Assembly: GCF_015471405.1 (NCBI RefSeq)
Contig: NZ_BLVZ01000001.1
Coordinates: 186,001-250,000, forward strand
DNA from: Pseudomonas cichorii
Lineage (GTDB): Bacteria > Pseudomonadota > Gammaproteobacteria > Pseudomonadales > Pseudomonadaceae
DNA: 64,000 bases
Reading direction: 5' to 3'
Made by a program: the position numbers and the translations under genes. The notes under the pieces are model-generated. The model did no database searches, had not been told where the DNA came from, and saw nothing but the letters and a program-made list of their open reading frames with translations. Shown piece after piece: positions 45,048 to 53,500 of this stretch (positions are counted from its first letter, which is position 1; every line of letters starts with the position of its first letter).

Positions 45048-47435
45048 ATGTATTACCGTTCACGGTCACTGCTGGCTGCCGCTGTCGTGGCGGCAATGAC
45101 ACAAGTTCCCGCGCAAGCCGAAGAAGCGTCCCCGAGTGCGGACGAGGACACACGCCTTGGCGCCGTACTGGTGACCGGCACGCGAGGCAAGGCCCGTACT
45201 GTGCTGGATTCGCCCGTGCCGGTAGACGTATTGACCGCCGATGACCTCAAGTCCGCCGCAGCCGGTGGGGGCGAACTGGGGCAGGCGTTGCAGACGCTAT
45301 TGCCGTCGTTCAGTTTTCCCCGCCAGTCCAACTCCGGCGGTGCCGACCATGTACGGGCCGCGCAACTGCGGGGCATGAGTCCCGATCAGGTGCTGGTTCT
45401 GGTCAACGGCAAGCGTCGGCATACCTCTGCGCTGGTCAACGACTCCTCGAAGATCGGTCGCGGCACCGCGCCGGTGGATTTCAACTCGATCCCCGTGAGT
45501 GCCATCAAGCGCATCGAAGTGCTGCGCGACGGGGCCGGTGCGCAATATGGTTCTGACGCCATTGCCGGGGTGATCAATATCATCCTCGACGATGCTCCCG
45601 AAGGCGGTGAAGTCTCGACCACTTATGGCGCTTTCCACACGCGCCAGGATGCCATCGGCAAGACCACGACCGATGGCCGCAACTCGCTGACGACGGCCAA
45701 GATCGGTGCCCGTCTGGGCGACGAGGGTGGTTTCATCCGTGGCGGCACCGAATACAAGGATCGCGACCCGACCAACCGCGCCGGATTCGACGGCTTCTCC
45801 GACACGCCGGGCCAGCGCAACTATGTAATGGGCGACGGCGTGGCACGGGACATCAATGCCTGGTTCAACAGCGAGCTGCCGCTGGGCAACGGCAAAGCCT
45901 ATTCATTTGGTACTTACAACGAACGGCATACCACAGGTGCCGAGTTCTATCGCTATCCCGGCGATCAGCCGCAGTTTTATCCCAACGGCTATCTGCCGCA
46001 GTCACTGGGCGATAACAAGGACCTGTCGGCCACCGTAGGCTTCAAGGGCCTGATCGGCGAGCAATGGGATTTCGACAGCAGCCTTACCCATGGCCGCAAC
46101 CATTTTGAATCGGCGACCCAGCGCACCCTCAACGTTGCCTTGGGGGCTGACTCGCCGACCCGTTTCGATACAGGAACCTACGAACTGCGCCAGACCACCG
46201 CCAACCTGGATTTCACCCGTGAACTGCGCCTTGCCGGCCGCCCGTTCGTGCTGGCGCTGGGCGGCGAATACCGCTACGAAAACTACCTGACCTACGCGGG
46301 CGACGAAGCTTCGTATTTCGGCACCGGAGCCGATGGTGCCAACGGCCTGCGCCCGAGCGAAGAAGTGGACCTGGACCGTAATGTCTTCGGCACCTACGCC
46401 GAATTGTCCGGCGACCTGACCGACCGGCTGTTTGTCGATGCGGCCACTCGCTGGGAGCGTTATGACGATGCGGGCAGCAAACTCACCGGCAAGTTGAGCG
46501 GGCGCTATCGCCTGACCGAGCAACTGGCCTTGCGCGGTGCCGTCTCGAACAACTTCCGGGCGCCGTCGCTGGCGCAGGTCGGCTTCCAGAACACCACCAG
46601 CAACTTCGGTACAGGCGGCACGCTGACCGATATCCGGGTGCTGTCGGTCAATGACCCGATTGCCCGCGCGCTGGGTGCCGAGGACCTGAAACCGGAAACC
46701 TCGAAGAACTTCAGCCTCGGCCTGACGGCGCAATTGAGTGAGCGTTTCGATGCGTCCTTCGATGTGTTCCGCATCGACGTCAAAGACCGCATTACCCTGT
46801 CCCAGCGCATCGGCAGCGACGCTCTGGAGCAGTACATCAACGATAACCTCGGCGTTGCCGGGGTCCATGATGTGAACTTCTTCACCAACGCCGCCGACAC
46901 CCGCACCGATGGTGCCGAACTGGTCCTCAATTACCGCCAGCCATGGCTGGACGGGCAACTGGGCCTGACCACGGCTTACACCTGGAACCACACCAAAGTC
47001 ACCAAGACCAAAGGCACGCCGTCACAGCTCAGCAATCTCGGGATTGGCAGCGATGCGCTGGTGGGCGTGGAAGAGCGCAACACCCTGACCGATGCTGCAC
47101 CCAGAGACCGTTTTGTGCTTTCTGCCAACTGGGCCAGCCAGCACTGGGGCCTGCTTGGCCGCCTGACGCGCCAGGGCAAGACCACCCGTGTGTTCGATTT
47201 CGGGGATTCCCAGCCGGAACAGACCTATAACGCGGTCTGGCAACTGGATGCCGAGGTGCAGTACAAATTCACGCCCAGGTTCGATATTGCCCTGGGTGGC
47301 AACAACCTGACCGACAATTATCCGGAACGCTCCAACTCCGAGATCAACTACGGCGGCAACCTGCCGTATGACGTGCTGTCACCGATTGGTACCAATGGCG
47401 CGTATTACTATGCTCGGGTGACTTACGGATTCTGA
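45048..47435 (+). CDS. TonB-dependent outer-membrane receptor
   Basis: The 795-residue product has a signal peptide (SLLAAAVVAAMTQVPAQA), a TonB-box-like LGAVLVTGTR, a plug domain (VRAAQLRGMSPDQVLVLVNGKRRH, IKRIEVLRDGAGAQYGSDAIAGVINI) and a barrel ending YYYARVTYGF. AAAGGAG lies 7 bases before the ATG at 45048. The plug motif LRGMSPDQVLVLVNGKRRH is characteristic of a carbohydrate/other-type receptor subgroup rather than siderophore receptors. It follows the sugar importer by 320 bp and is probably the outer-membrane gate of the same pathway; it has its own leader, so a separate promoter is likely. Confidence 0.9.
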   Translation: MYYRSRSLLAAAVVAAMTQVPAQAEEASPSADEDTRLGAVLVTGTRGKARTVLDSPVPVDVLTADDLKSAAAGGGELGQALQTLLPSFSFPRQSNSGGADHVRAAQLRGMSPDQVLVLVNGKRRHTSALVNDSSKIGRGTAPVDFNSIPVSAIKRIEVLRDGAGAQYGSDAIAGVINIILDDAPEGGEVSTTYGAFHTRQDAIGKTTTDGRNSLTTAKIGARLGDEGGFIRGGTEYKDRDPTNRAGFDGFSDTPGQRNYVMGDGVARDINAWFNSELPLGNGKAYSFGTYNERHTTGAEFYRYPGDQPQFYPNGYLPQSLGDNKDLSATVGFKGLIGEQWDFDSSLTHGRNHFESATQRTLNVALGADSPTRFDTGTYELRQTTANLDFTRELRLAGRPFVLALGGEYRYENYLTYAGDEASYFGTGADGANGLRPSEEVDLDRNVFGTYAELSGDLTDRLFVDAATRWERYDDAGSKLTGKLSGRYRLTEQLALRGAVSNNFRAPSLAQVGFQNTTSNFGTGGTLTDIRVLSVNDPIARALGAEDLKPETSKNFSLGLTAQLSERFDASFDVFRIDVKDRITLSQRIGSDALEQYINDNLGVAGVHDVNFFTNAADTRTDGAELVLNYRQPWLDGQLGLTTAYTWNHTKVTKTKGTPSQLSNLGIGSDALVGVEERNTLTDAAPRDRFVLSANWASQHWGLLGRLTRQGKTTRVFDFGDSQPEQTYNAVWQLDAEVQYKFTPRFDIALGGNNLTDNYPERSNSEINYGGNLPYDVLSPIGTNGAYYYARVTYGF

Positions 47436-47482
47436 GCCGCCCTACAGGGGTAATGCAAAAACTGGGGGCCAGTGTGAAAACC

Positions 47483-47558
47483 GTGGGAGGGGCCTTGGCC
47501 GCGACGGCCATATCAGAGTTGAGTGTATGAATGTCGTCGCGGCCAAGGCCTCTCCCAC
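47483..47558. repeat. REP doublet (REPIN), copy 2
   Basis: The left arm at 47483-47505 is identical to copy 1 at its start, and the right arm at 47536-47558 has one change (TCTCCCAC for CCTCCCAC). The spacer is shorter and unlike copies 1 and 3. The right flank CACAAGTGATATGTACG is shared with the other copies. Confidence 0.88.
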
Positions 47559-47590
47559 AAGTGATATGTACGTTGATACGAGGCGATCGC

Positions 47591-48052
47591 TTAAAAGGAA
47601 ATTTCTGCCGGTTGCGACAGGCGCAACACCGAAAGGTCGCCTGTGATGCGCTTCCAGGCCAGGCGGATAGCCTCGATGTTTTCGCGGTTCTTCGCCGTAT
47701 TTTCATGCAGGATCACGATTAACCTGGTGTTCAGCCGCTCTGGCTGCGTAGCCCCCTTGTCGCGCCACTGGCCATAGGCATCGAGGGCAGTGAAACCATC
47801 AGGGAAACGTGGCGTGACCTCCTTGTCGAGAAACTCCCGCCAGCGGGTCACATTGGCCTGATCCTTCTCGCTGTCCAGCAACCCCAACGAAAAATACAAC
47901 TCCGTGCGCAGCCAGGTCGCTTGCGGTGGACGGCCACTGTCGCCCTGCAAGGTGGAAGTGCTCGGATTGGTCGTATGAACGGGAAGTGTGGGGGAGGCAG
48001 TGCAACCGACCAGCAACATCAACAGGCCAGGTAGTAACAAGCGTGGCAACAT
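47591..48052 (-). CDS. DUF3574 lipoprotein
   Basis: The 153-residue product starts MLPRLLLPGLLMLLVGC, a lipoprotein signal with lipobox LVGC (Cys17). The start at 48052 has AGGAA upstream. The mature part matches DUF3574: RTELYFSLG, FLDKEVTPRFPDGFTALDAYGQW and RLIVILHENT. Function unknown; members are small periplasmic lipoproteins. It points towards the saccharide locus and is separated from the TonB receptor by the REP doublet. Confidence 0.83.
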   Translation of the reverse strand: MLPRLLLPGLLMLLVGCTASPTLPVHTTNPSTSTLQGDSGRPPQATWLRTELYFSLGLLDSEKDQANVTRWREFLDKEVTPRFPDGFTALDAYGQWRDKGATQPERLNTRLIVILHENTAKNRENIEAIRLAWKRITGDLSVLRLSQPAEISF

Positions 48053-48209
48053 CAGGGATTCCTGTAGTGGCATCAATAAAGAGGCTCACTATAAGAAGCG
48101 GGGGTAATGGTTAGAAATAATAAAAAACCTGTTTCCTGAATCAAAAAGAATAAGCGAACCAGACTACCTCCCGATTACCAGCGCTGCGCCAGGGACACCG
48201 CAATACTTG

Positions 48210-48467
48210 AAAGGAGCGTAGTGTTTTTCTGCCACGGCAGCGGCGGCAACAAGGACCTATGGCGTAAGCAATGGCAAGTGCTGGTTCCATCTGGTGGCCT
48301 GGCACAGGCTCGGACATGGCGTCAGCGACAAACCAAGGCAACCCGAAGCCTGCGCCTGGAACGAACGGCACCTGCCTGACCCTCAGCGTACTGGAAAAAC
48401 TTCAGCAGACCGGCACCTTTGCCGCACACCATCGCCGTTTCATGCGTTTCTGGAGTAGATATTGAGT
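48210..48467 (+). pseudogene. Decayed alpha/beta hydrolase fragment with frameshifts
   Basis: One frame reads VVFFCHGSGGNKDLWRKQW (nucleophile-side oxyanion segment typical of alpha/beta hydrolases). The next piece, LVAWHRLGHGVSDKPRQPEA, which should follow it directly, is in another frame, and LSVLEKLQQTGTFAAHH lies in a third. No frame spans the region, and the nucleophile elbow and C-terminal half are missing. Family is inferred from the HGSGGNKDLW and RLGHGVSDKP pattern. Loss of the 3' part falls at the edge of the AT-rich gene on the opposite strand. Confidence 0.6.
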
Positions 48468-49876
48468 AATTTATCTTTGTCGGTGGGTTCAAATTCATCA
48501 AGTTTTATGGCTGCAAGATCAGGAGAGAGGACTTTATTGGCCAATTGATACGCATTGTCGGCGCTTGCAATGGAGGTGAAACGGTAGAACGTGTAGTAAA
48601 AGTTATGCCAGCTGTAGCTCAGCGTTTCAGTTTCCAATGCCGCTACGTCGATACCTTCGTCAGCCCATTTGGTTATCACCTTAGCGTTATAAACCGTTTG
48701 CTTATAACCCTTTTCAGGCACGCCGACTATCAACTGTCCCTTATTGTTTTTCAGGATGGCGGCTGCCGGTACTTCTCCCTTGATCAGTATTTCACGGGTT
48801 CGAATAACATCCAGCATAGCCAACTGCCGCTCATCATCCAGAGTGGTGCTGCCTTTGGCCTTGGTATGTGCCTTGCCTGCGTCGATTACTTTAGGCAAGT
48901 CTACGATATCGCCCTGCCAGATTGCGAACGCACCTGCTGCGGCAGGCGAGTGAAGGTCGTAGATGTCTTTGGCAGGAACGAAGGCAAGATCAATGATGAC
49001 GGAGCCGAAAACACTCCTGAACTCCTTTCCCTTCGTTGAAAATACCGATTTGTTGGTGGTGGTAGCAGAGATATATCGCTTGCGCCAGCCGCGTGTATGG
49101 CTGATCAGGGTTTTGAGTTCATTCTGTATTCCACGTTGACCCTGATAGTGTTTGTTTTCGTCGCTGGTGAAGTCTTGATTATGAACTGCCTTCATAACCT
49201 GCTTTGACTTATCAGCGCTCGACAGGTTCTCCGAGTCAGATTGGTTGATGCCTCTTACCAGGTAACGTCGGACAAAGAAGACTTTGCCGTTCTTCTCGAA
49301 ACGCACATACTCTCTTGAACCCAGGTCCTGCCGACAATAGACAGCATTTTTGGCCTCTGCTGGCTGGTGCTCTAATTTTACGAATCCGTCGCTATCGATA
49401 AATATCGTACCCACTAATTCCTTATCGGTTGTCCAGGCCTTTTCACCTTTTAATTCAAGTACAATGTCATGAGTGTTATTTCCATTGACCGGCAGGCATT
49501 TGATATTTGCCTTGAGCCGGGACATGTCGTTACGAACACGTTCGTCTACTTCGCTCAAAGCAGTTGCCATGCATTGCTCCAGACGCTCTCTCAGTTGTTG
49601 CAGGCTATGCACACCGTTACTGACTCTGGATGAGTGATGCAGGAAAAAGGCTTGAAATAATTTGCTCCGATCAATACGTCCATTAGCGTTCAGTGTACGT
49701 AAACGTTCAATTTCCTGATGCAAGGTTTGTTCGTACTGTCTCGCGTTTGTTTTCTTGTCCTCGCTCAGGCTATTCAGTGTAACGCTCACTCCTGCCCTGA
49801 GAAAACTAAAAAGGGAGCCGGTCGACGAGGGGAGATACATGTTTTTAGAAATCAGATATTGAAACTTTATCGGCAT
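48440..49876 (-). CDS. Putative ADP-ribosyltransferase-like effector/toxin, horizontally acquired
   Basis: The 478-residue protein lies in a visibly AT-richer gene than its neighbours, a sign of recent transfer. I recognise no named family. Its middle shows an order like Arg-Ser-Glu ADP-ribosyltransferases: Arg208 in RYLVRGI, Ser270 in RYISATTTN, then SVIIDLAFVPAKDIYDLH, then Glu362 in REILIKGEVPAAAI. The N terminus has Ile at position 3, no acidic residue until Glu39 and several Ser, as in type III effectors. No hrp box (GGAACC...CCAC) was seen upstream. No immunity gene is evident. GGAG precedes the start. The toxin assignment is inferred, moderately weak. Confidence 0.55.
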   Translation of the reverse strand: MPIKFQYLISKNMYLPSSTGSLFSFLRAGVSVTLNSLSEDKKTNARQYEQTLHQEIERLRTLNANGRIDRSKLFQAFFLHHSSRVSNGVHSLQQLRERLEQCMATALSEVDERVRNDMSRLKANIKCLPVNGNNTHDIVLELKGEKAWTTDKELVGTIFIDSDGFVKLEHQPAEAKNAVYCRQDLGSREYVRFEKNGKVFFVRRYLVRGINQSDSENLSSADKSKQVMKAVHNQDFTSDENKHYQGQRGIQNELKTLISHTRGWRKRYISATTTNKSVFSTKGKEFRSVFGSVIIDLAFVPAKDIYDLHSPAAAGAFAIWQGDIVDLPKVIDAGKAHTKAKGSTTLDDERQLAMLDVIRTREILIKGEVPAAAILKNNKGQLIVGVPEKGYKQTVYNAKVITKWADEGIDVAALETETLSYSWHNFYYTFYRFTSIASADNAYQLANKVLSPDLAAIKLDEFEPTDKDKLLNIYSRNA

Positions 49877-49989
49877 GCCTTACTTCTCCACTAGTTTTCC
49901 GATACTGTGCATCGTCTTTCCTGAGACCAGCGCCATACAATAACTACTCTGTTCATCCCAAGCCAGATTTCCAACAAAGAACTATCCCC

Positions 49990-50901
49990 TCAACCCCCTT
50001 CATGCTGCCTGCGATAAGCCCCCGGCTGCACGCCAATCGCCTTATTGAACGCTCGGGTAAACGCCGCAGTCGATTGATACCCCACCGCAGTCGCCACTTG
50101 CTCAACCGTCTTGTTCGCCTTGAGGAACTGACAAGCGTGGCGCATGCGCAGGGCGAGGAGTACCTGGCCCGGTGACTGGCCGGCCAGTTCGTTGAAGCGT
50201 TTGAAAAAGGCCGAGCGTGAGAGGCCGGTGCAGGCGGCCATGCTTTCCAGGCCCCAGGGTTGTTCCGGGTGTTCGATCATTTTTGCCAGCAGGCCCGCAA
50301 ACGCCGGGTTTCTGGCCAAGGCAACCATGCCGCCCAGTGCCGGGTTGTCGGCAACGTGCTGGCGCAGTACGTACAGAAACAGCAGGTGGCTGAGGCGTTC
50401 GAGAATTGACGAGGAGGGTGCCGGTAGTCGCTGGCATTCCTGCAGGATCAACTGGAACAGGCTGCGAGCGGCATCGGATGAAGGTTCGTCGGCGCGGAGT
50501 ATCAGCCAGTCGGGCAGGGCTTCGATCAGCAGTGACGACAGGCCCGATTGAAAGTGGAAAAAACCACAGACCAGCCCTACGCCATCGGTTGCAGTGCTGT
50601 TCAGTGCCTGCATCTCGATGCGCGGCTGGCTGCGGGCATCTTCAGGCTGTGCTTCGTTCGACAGCCGATAATCCAGGTCGCGCAGCAGAAATACCGCATC
50701 GCCGGTATCGAGCCGTTTCGGCTGTTCATGCCCTTCGATATGCAGCCAGCAATTGCCCTGAACCACCAGATGGAAACTGGTCCGTGCCATGCCATGGGTG
50801 CTGGCATGCCAGCCGCCGCAGTAGCGGCCCACGTGGAACAGGCTGGCATCCAGTTCCAGGCTTTCTAATAACCAATCGATAACAGGACTTGATGAAATCA
50901 T
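49990..50901 (-). CDS. AraC family transcriptional regulator with cupin sensor domain
   Basis: The 303-residue protein has an N-terminal cupin-like sensor (CWLHIEGHEQPKRLDTGDAVFLLRD, about residues 50-75) and a C-terminal double helix-turn-helix (GLESMAACTGLSRSAFFKRFNEL and VATAVGYQSTAAFTRAFNKAIG) of the AraC/XylS family. It is divergent from the five-gene operon starting 103 bp away at 51005, and so is the likely activator of that operon. No strong ribosome site precedes its ATG. Confidence 0.9.
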   Translation of the reverse strand: MISSSPVIDWLLESLELDASLFHVGRYCGGWHASTHGMARTSFHLVVQGNCWLHIEGHEQPKRLDTGDAVFLLRDLDYRLSNEAQPEDARSQPRIEMQALNSTATDGVGLVCGFFHFQSGLSSLLIEALPDWLILRADEPSSDAARSLFQLILQECQRLPAPSSSILERLSHLLFLYVLRQHVADNPALGGMVALARNPAFAGLLAKMIEHPEQPWGLESMAACTGLSRSAFFKRFNELAGQSPGQVLLALRMRHACQFLKANKTVEQVATAVGYQSTAAFTRAFNKAIGVQPGAYRRQHEGG

Positions 50902-51004
50902 CTAAGGGAAACACTCAGGAGCAAGTAATTGCGACTTTAGAATATGGATCGGAATTCTTATAACCAACAGACTTGGACCCATCTTGTATCGAGGAGTCCA
51001 CTCC

Positions 51005-51565
51005 ATGTCTCGTGTCACTGTTCACTCCGTGCAAAGCGCTCCCGAAGCGGCCAGGCCTTTTCTGGAAAAAGCCCAGGCGACCTCCGGGTACATTCCCAAT
51101 CTGCTGGGGGTGCTGGCCAATGCACCTGCGGCGCTGGAAACCTACCTCACCGTTTCGGGGCTCAACGCCAAGGCTGAGCTAAGTCTGGCCGAAAGGGAAG
51201 TCGTACAACTGATTGCCGCCACTACCCATGAATGCAGTTTCTGTGTGGCAGGTCATACCGCGGTGGCCCTCAACAAGGCTAAATTGCCGAAGGAAGTCGT
51301 CGATGCCCTGCGTGAGCGCGGCGAGTTGCCTGAGGAAAAGCTCGAAATACTGGCTGACTTTACCCGCGCTGTTATCGCGACTCGCGGTAATGTCAGCGAC
51401 AGCACTTACGAAGCGTTCCTGGCCGCCGGTTACAGTCAGGGCCACGCGCTGGAAGTGATTCTGGGCGTCAGCCTGGCGACCTTGTGCAACTTTGCCAATG
51501 TCTTTGCCAGAACACCGCTCAACCCTGAACTGGCCCAGTACCAGTGGCAAGGTCCTGAACATTAA
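51005..51565 (+). CDS. Carboxymuconolactone decarboxylase / AhpD-like protein
   Basis: The 186-residue helical protein carries ECSFCVAGHTAVA with Cys77-x2-Cys80 and His84, the redox-active site of AhpD-like alkylhydroperoxidases. A mid-chain GYIPNLLGVLANAP also fits the family. GAGGAG lies about 9 bases before the ATG. It is the first gene of an operon with an acyl-CoA dehydrogenase-like enzyme and an ABC importer. The reaction may be peroxide or organic hydroperoxide reduction that protects the following flavoenzyme, which is an inference. Confidence 0.85.
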   Translation: MSRVTVHSVQSAPEAARPFLEKAQATSGYIPNLLGVLANAPAALETYLTVSGLNAKAELSLAEREVVQLIAATTHECSFCVAGHTAVALNKAKLPKEVVDALRERGELPEEKLEILADFTRAVIATRGNVSDSTYEAFLAAGYSQGHALEVILGVSLATLCNFANVFARTPLNPELAQYQWQGPEH

Positions 51566-51587
51566 TACGTGGCACGGGAGAAACATC

Positions 51588-52658
51588 ATGCTCGACTCCG
51601 AATCAGGCCGATGGCTGGACACACATGCCAATGCGCTTGACCTTGGCAGCCTGGACCCGGAACAGGTGCTGGCGCAATTGGTGGCCGGAGATGTGCTGGG
51701 TGTTGGGATTGATGCGGCTCAAGGCGGCAGAGGAGGTGACCTGAGCGATGCCGTTGAAGCCGTTGCAGAAGTCGCCGGTCACTCATTGGCCGCCGCATTT
51801 GTGCTCTGGGGCCAGCGGGCTTTTATCGAGTATCTGCTGCACAGTCCCAATGCGGGATTGCGTCAGCGTCTGTTGCCGGATTTGCTCAGTGGTGGTCTGG
51901 CGGGCGCTACTGGTCTTTCCAATGCCATGAAGTTTCTGTCGGGCATCGAGACGCTGCAGGTCAGTGCTCGTGAACAGGACGGCAACTGGCAGTTGAACGG
52001 CCGCCTGCACTGGGTCACCAACCTGCGCAAAAGCGGGTTTGTGGTGGCCGCAGCCATTGAGCATGAGCAGGGTGGCAAGCCCTTTATTCTGGCGATTCCG
52101 CAATCTGTCAGCGGTTTGCACCGCACGGACGATCTGCAATTGATGGGGCTGCAATCGACCAACACAGCGGCCCTGGATTTCAAGGATGTCCAGTTGAGCA
52201 ACGACTGGCTGCTGCATGAAGATGCGCGGCAATTTCTGCCAGCGGTGCGGCCGGCGTTTCTGGGTTTGCAATGCGGGATGTCGATTGGTCTGGCCCGACG
52301 GGCCTTCAAGGAAGTCGACAGTCATCTGCAAGGCTCGCGTTCTGTGCTGCGTGGCGAGCTGGACGAATACCGTCTCCAGCTGGAAAGCGCCGTGAATGAC
52401 CTCAAGCGTGGTTTGCTCGATGGACGCTTTCTGACTCAACCCGCCGCGCTGTTTCGCTTGCGCATTGCCTTGGCCGAGTCTGCTGCCAATGCGGTGCAAC
52501 TGGAGCTTCAGGCCAGTGGCGGCAAAGCTTTCCTTTGTGAATACGGCAGCGCTTTTGCGCGGCGTTGGCGTGAGTCGGCCTTTTTGCCGATTGTCACGCC
52601 CAGCCTGGTGCAGTTGCGGGCCGAGCTGCGCCGGCAGGCCGAGGAAAACGCCGCATGA
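51588..52658 (+). CDS. Acyl-CoA dehydrogenase-like flavoprotein
   Basis: The 356-residue product fits the acyl-CoA dehydrogenase fold: an N-terminal helical part (LAQLVAGDVLGVGIDAAQGGRGGD), a middle beta part (GATGLSNAMKFLSGIE, LNGRLHWVTN), and a C-terminal helical part with FRLRIALAESAANAVQLELQASGGKAF. It is somewhat short for the family (usually about 380). GGGAG lies 7 bases before ATG. It could be a monooxygenase of the DszC/SfnB type, as such enzymes often sit with sulfonate-type importers. Coupled to the ATPase gene by ATGA overlap. Confidence 0.82.
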   Translation: MLDSESGRWLDTHANALDLGSLDPEQVLAQLVAGDVLGVGIDAAQGGRGGDLSDAVEAVAEVAGHSLAAAFVLWGQRAFIEYLLHSPNAGLRQRLLPDLLSGGLAGATGLSNAMKFLSGIETLQVSAREQDGNWQLNGRLHWVTNLRKSGFVVAAAIEHEQGGKPFILAIPQSVSGLHRTDDLQLMGLQSTNTAALDFKDVQLSNDWLLHEDARQFLPAVRPAFLGLQCGMSIGLARRAFKEVDSHLQGSRSVLRGELDEYRLQLESAVNDLKRGLLDGRFLTQPAALFRLRIALAESAANAVQLELQASGGKAFLCEYGSAFARRWRESAFLPIVTPSLVQLRAELRRQAEENAA

Positions 52659-53500
52659 GTCGACTTCTGTTGCAGGCATCGGCCATCGTTCTGGGCTACG
52701 AGCGGGACAATGGCTGGCAAAACGTGCTTGAGAACTTCGATCTGCAACTGGCCAAGGGCGAGATCGTTTCCATTCTTGGTCCGAGCGGGGTCGGCAAGTC
52801 GAGCCTGTTGCGTGTGCTGGCCGGTTTGCAGGCACCTCGCGAAGGCACGGTGAGCCTGCTTGGCGAGCCGTTGCAAGGTCCTCATCCGCGAGTGGCAGTG
52901 GCTTTCCAGGACCCGAGCCTGTTGCCGTGGCTGACTCTGGAAAAGAACGTCGCCTTCGGCCTGGACTTTGCGCGTCAGCCGCAACTGACAGACAGCGAGC
53001 GTCAGGGGCGCATCGATCAGGCTATTGGTGAAGTCGGCCTGGAGCATGCTCGCAGTTATTACCCGGCGCAGCTTTCCGGTGGCATGGCGCAACGTACTGC
53101 ACTGGCGCGCTGCCTGGCACGTCAGCCGCAAGTGTTGCTGCTGGACGAGCCCTTCGGTGCGCTGGATGAAGTCACCCGTACCGACATGCAACAACTGTTG
53201 CTCAAGGTCATCGCCCGGCATGGCACCGCGGCGTTGCTGATTACCCATGACATAGATGAAGCGCTGCTGCTTTCCGACCGAATCCTGCTACTGGGCAACA
53301 CCCCGGCGCGGGTTCTCGGCGAGTGGCGCATCGAACTGCCTCAGCCTCGTGCCGAGCTGGTGGATGAACTGGGCGCTCTGCGTATCGATATTCTCAAAAC
53401 CCTTCGGCGGGCGAGCCGCAATCAGCAACGTAACCCTCAATCGCTGGATTTGCCGGAGAATGGCCATGTGCCTGGACGATTTCACTCACACACGTCGTGA
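52655..53500 (+). CDS. ABC transporter ATP-binding protein (SsuB/TauB-like)
   Basis: The 281-residue single ABC domain shows Walker A GPSGVGKSSLLR, Q-loop AFQDPSLLPWLTLEKN, signature LSGGMAQRTALARCLA, Walker B VLLLDEPFGALDE and the H-loop His in LLITHDIDEAL. The Q-loop and D-loop match the nitrate/sulfonate/taurine group. It overlaps the acyl-CoA dehydrogenase stop by 4 bases and the binding-protein start by 35. Confidence 0.9.
   Translation: MSRLLLQASAIVLGYERDNGWQNVLENFDLQLAKGEIVSILGPSGVGKSSLLRVLAGLQAPREGTVSLLGEPLQGPHPRVAVAFQDPSLLPWLTLEKNVAFGLDFARQPQLTDSERQGRIDQAIGEVGLEHARSYYPAQLSGGMAQRTALARCLARQPQVLLLDEPFGALDEVTRTDMQQLLLKVIARHGTAALLITHDIDEALLLSDRILLLGNTPARVLGEWRIELPQPRAELVDELGALRIDILKTLRRASRNQQRNPQSLDLPENGHVPGRFHSHTS

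Noticed and set aside
48273..48467. A small open frame beginning MASATNQGNPKP as a possible independent gene
   Set aside because: Better explained as one of three frames of a broken alpha/beta hydrolase, as its last part continues that pattern.
49877..50000. Search for an hrp box upstream of the putative effector
   Set aside because: No GGAACC element with the spaced CCAC partner was found, so type III regulation is not claimed.
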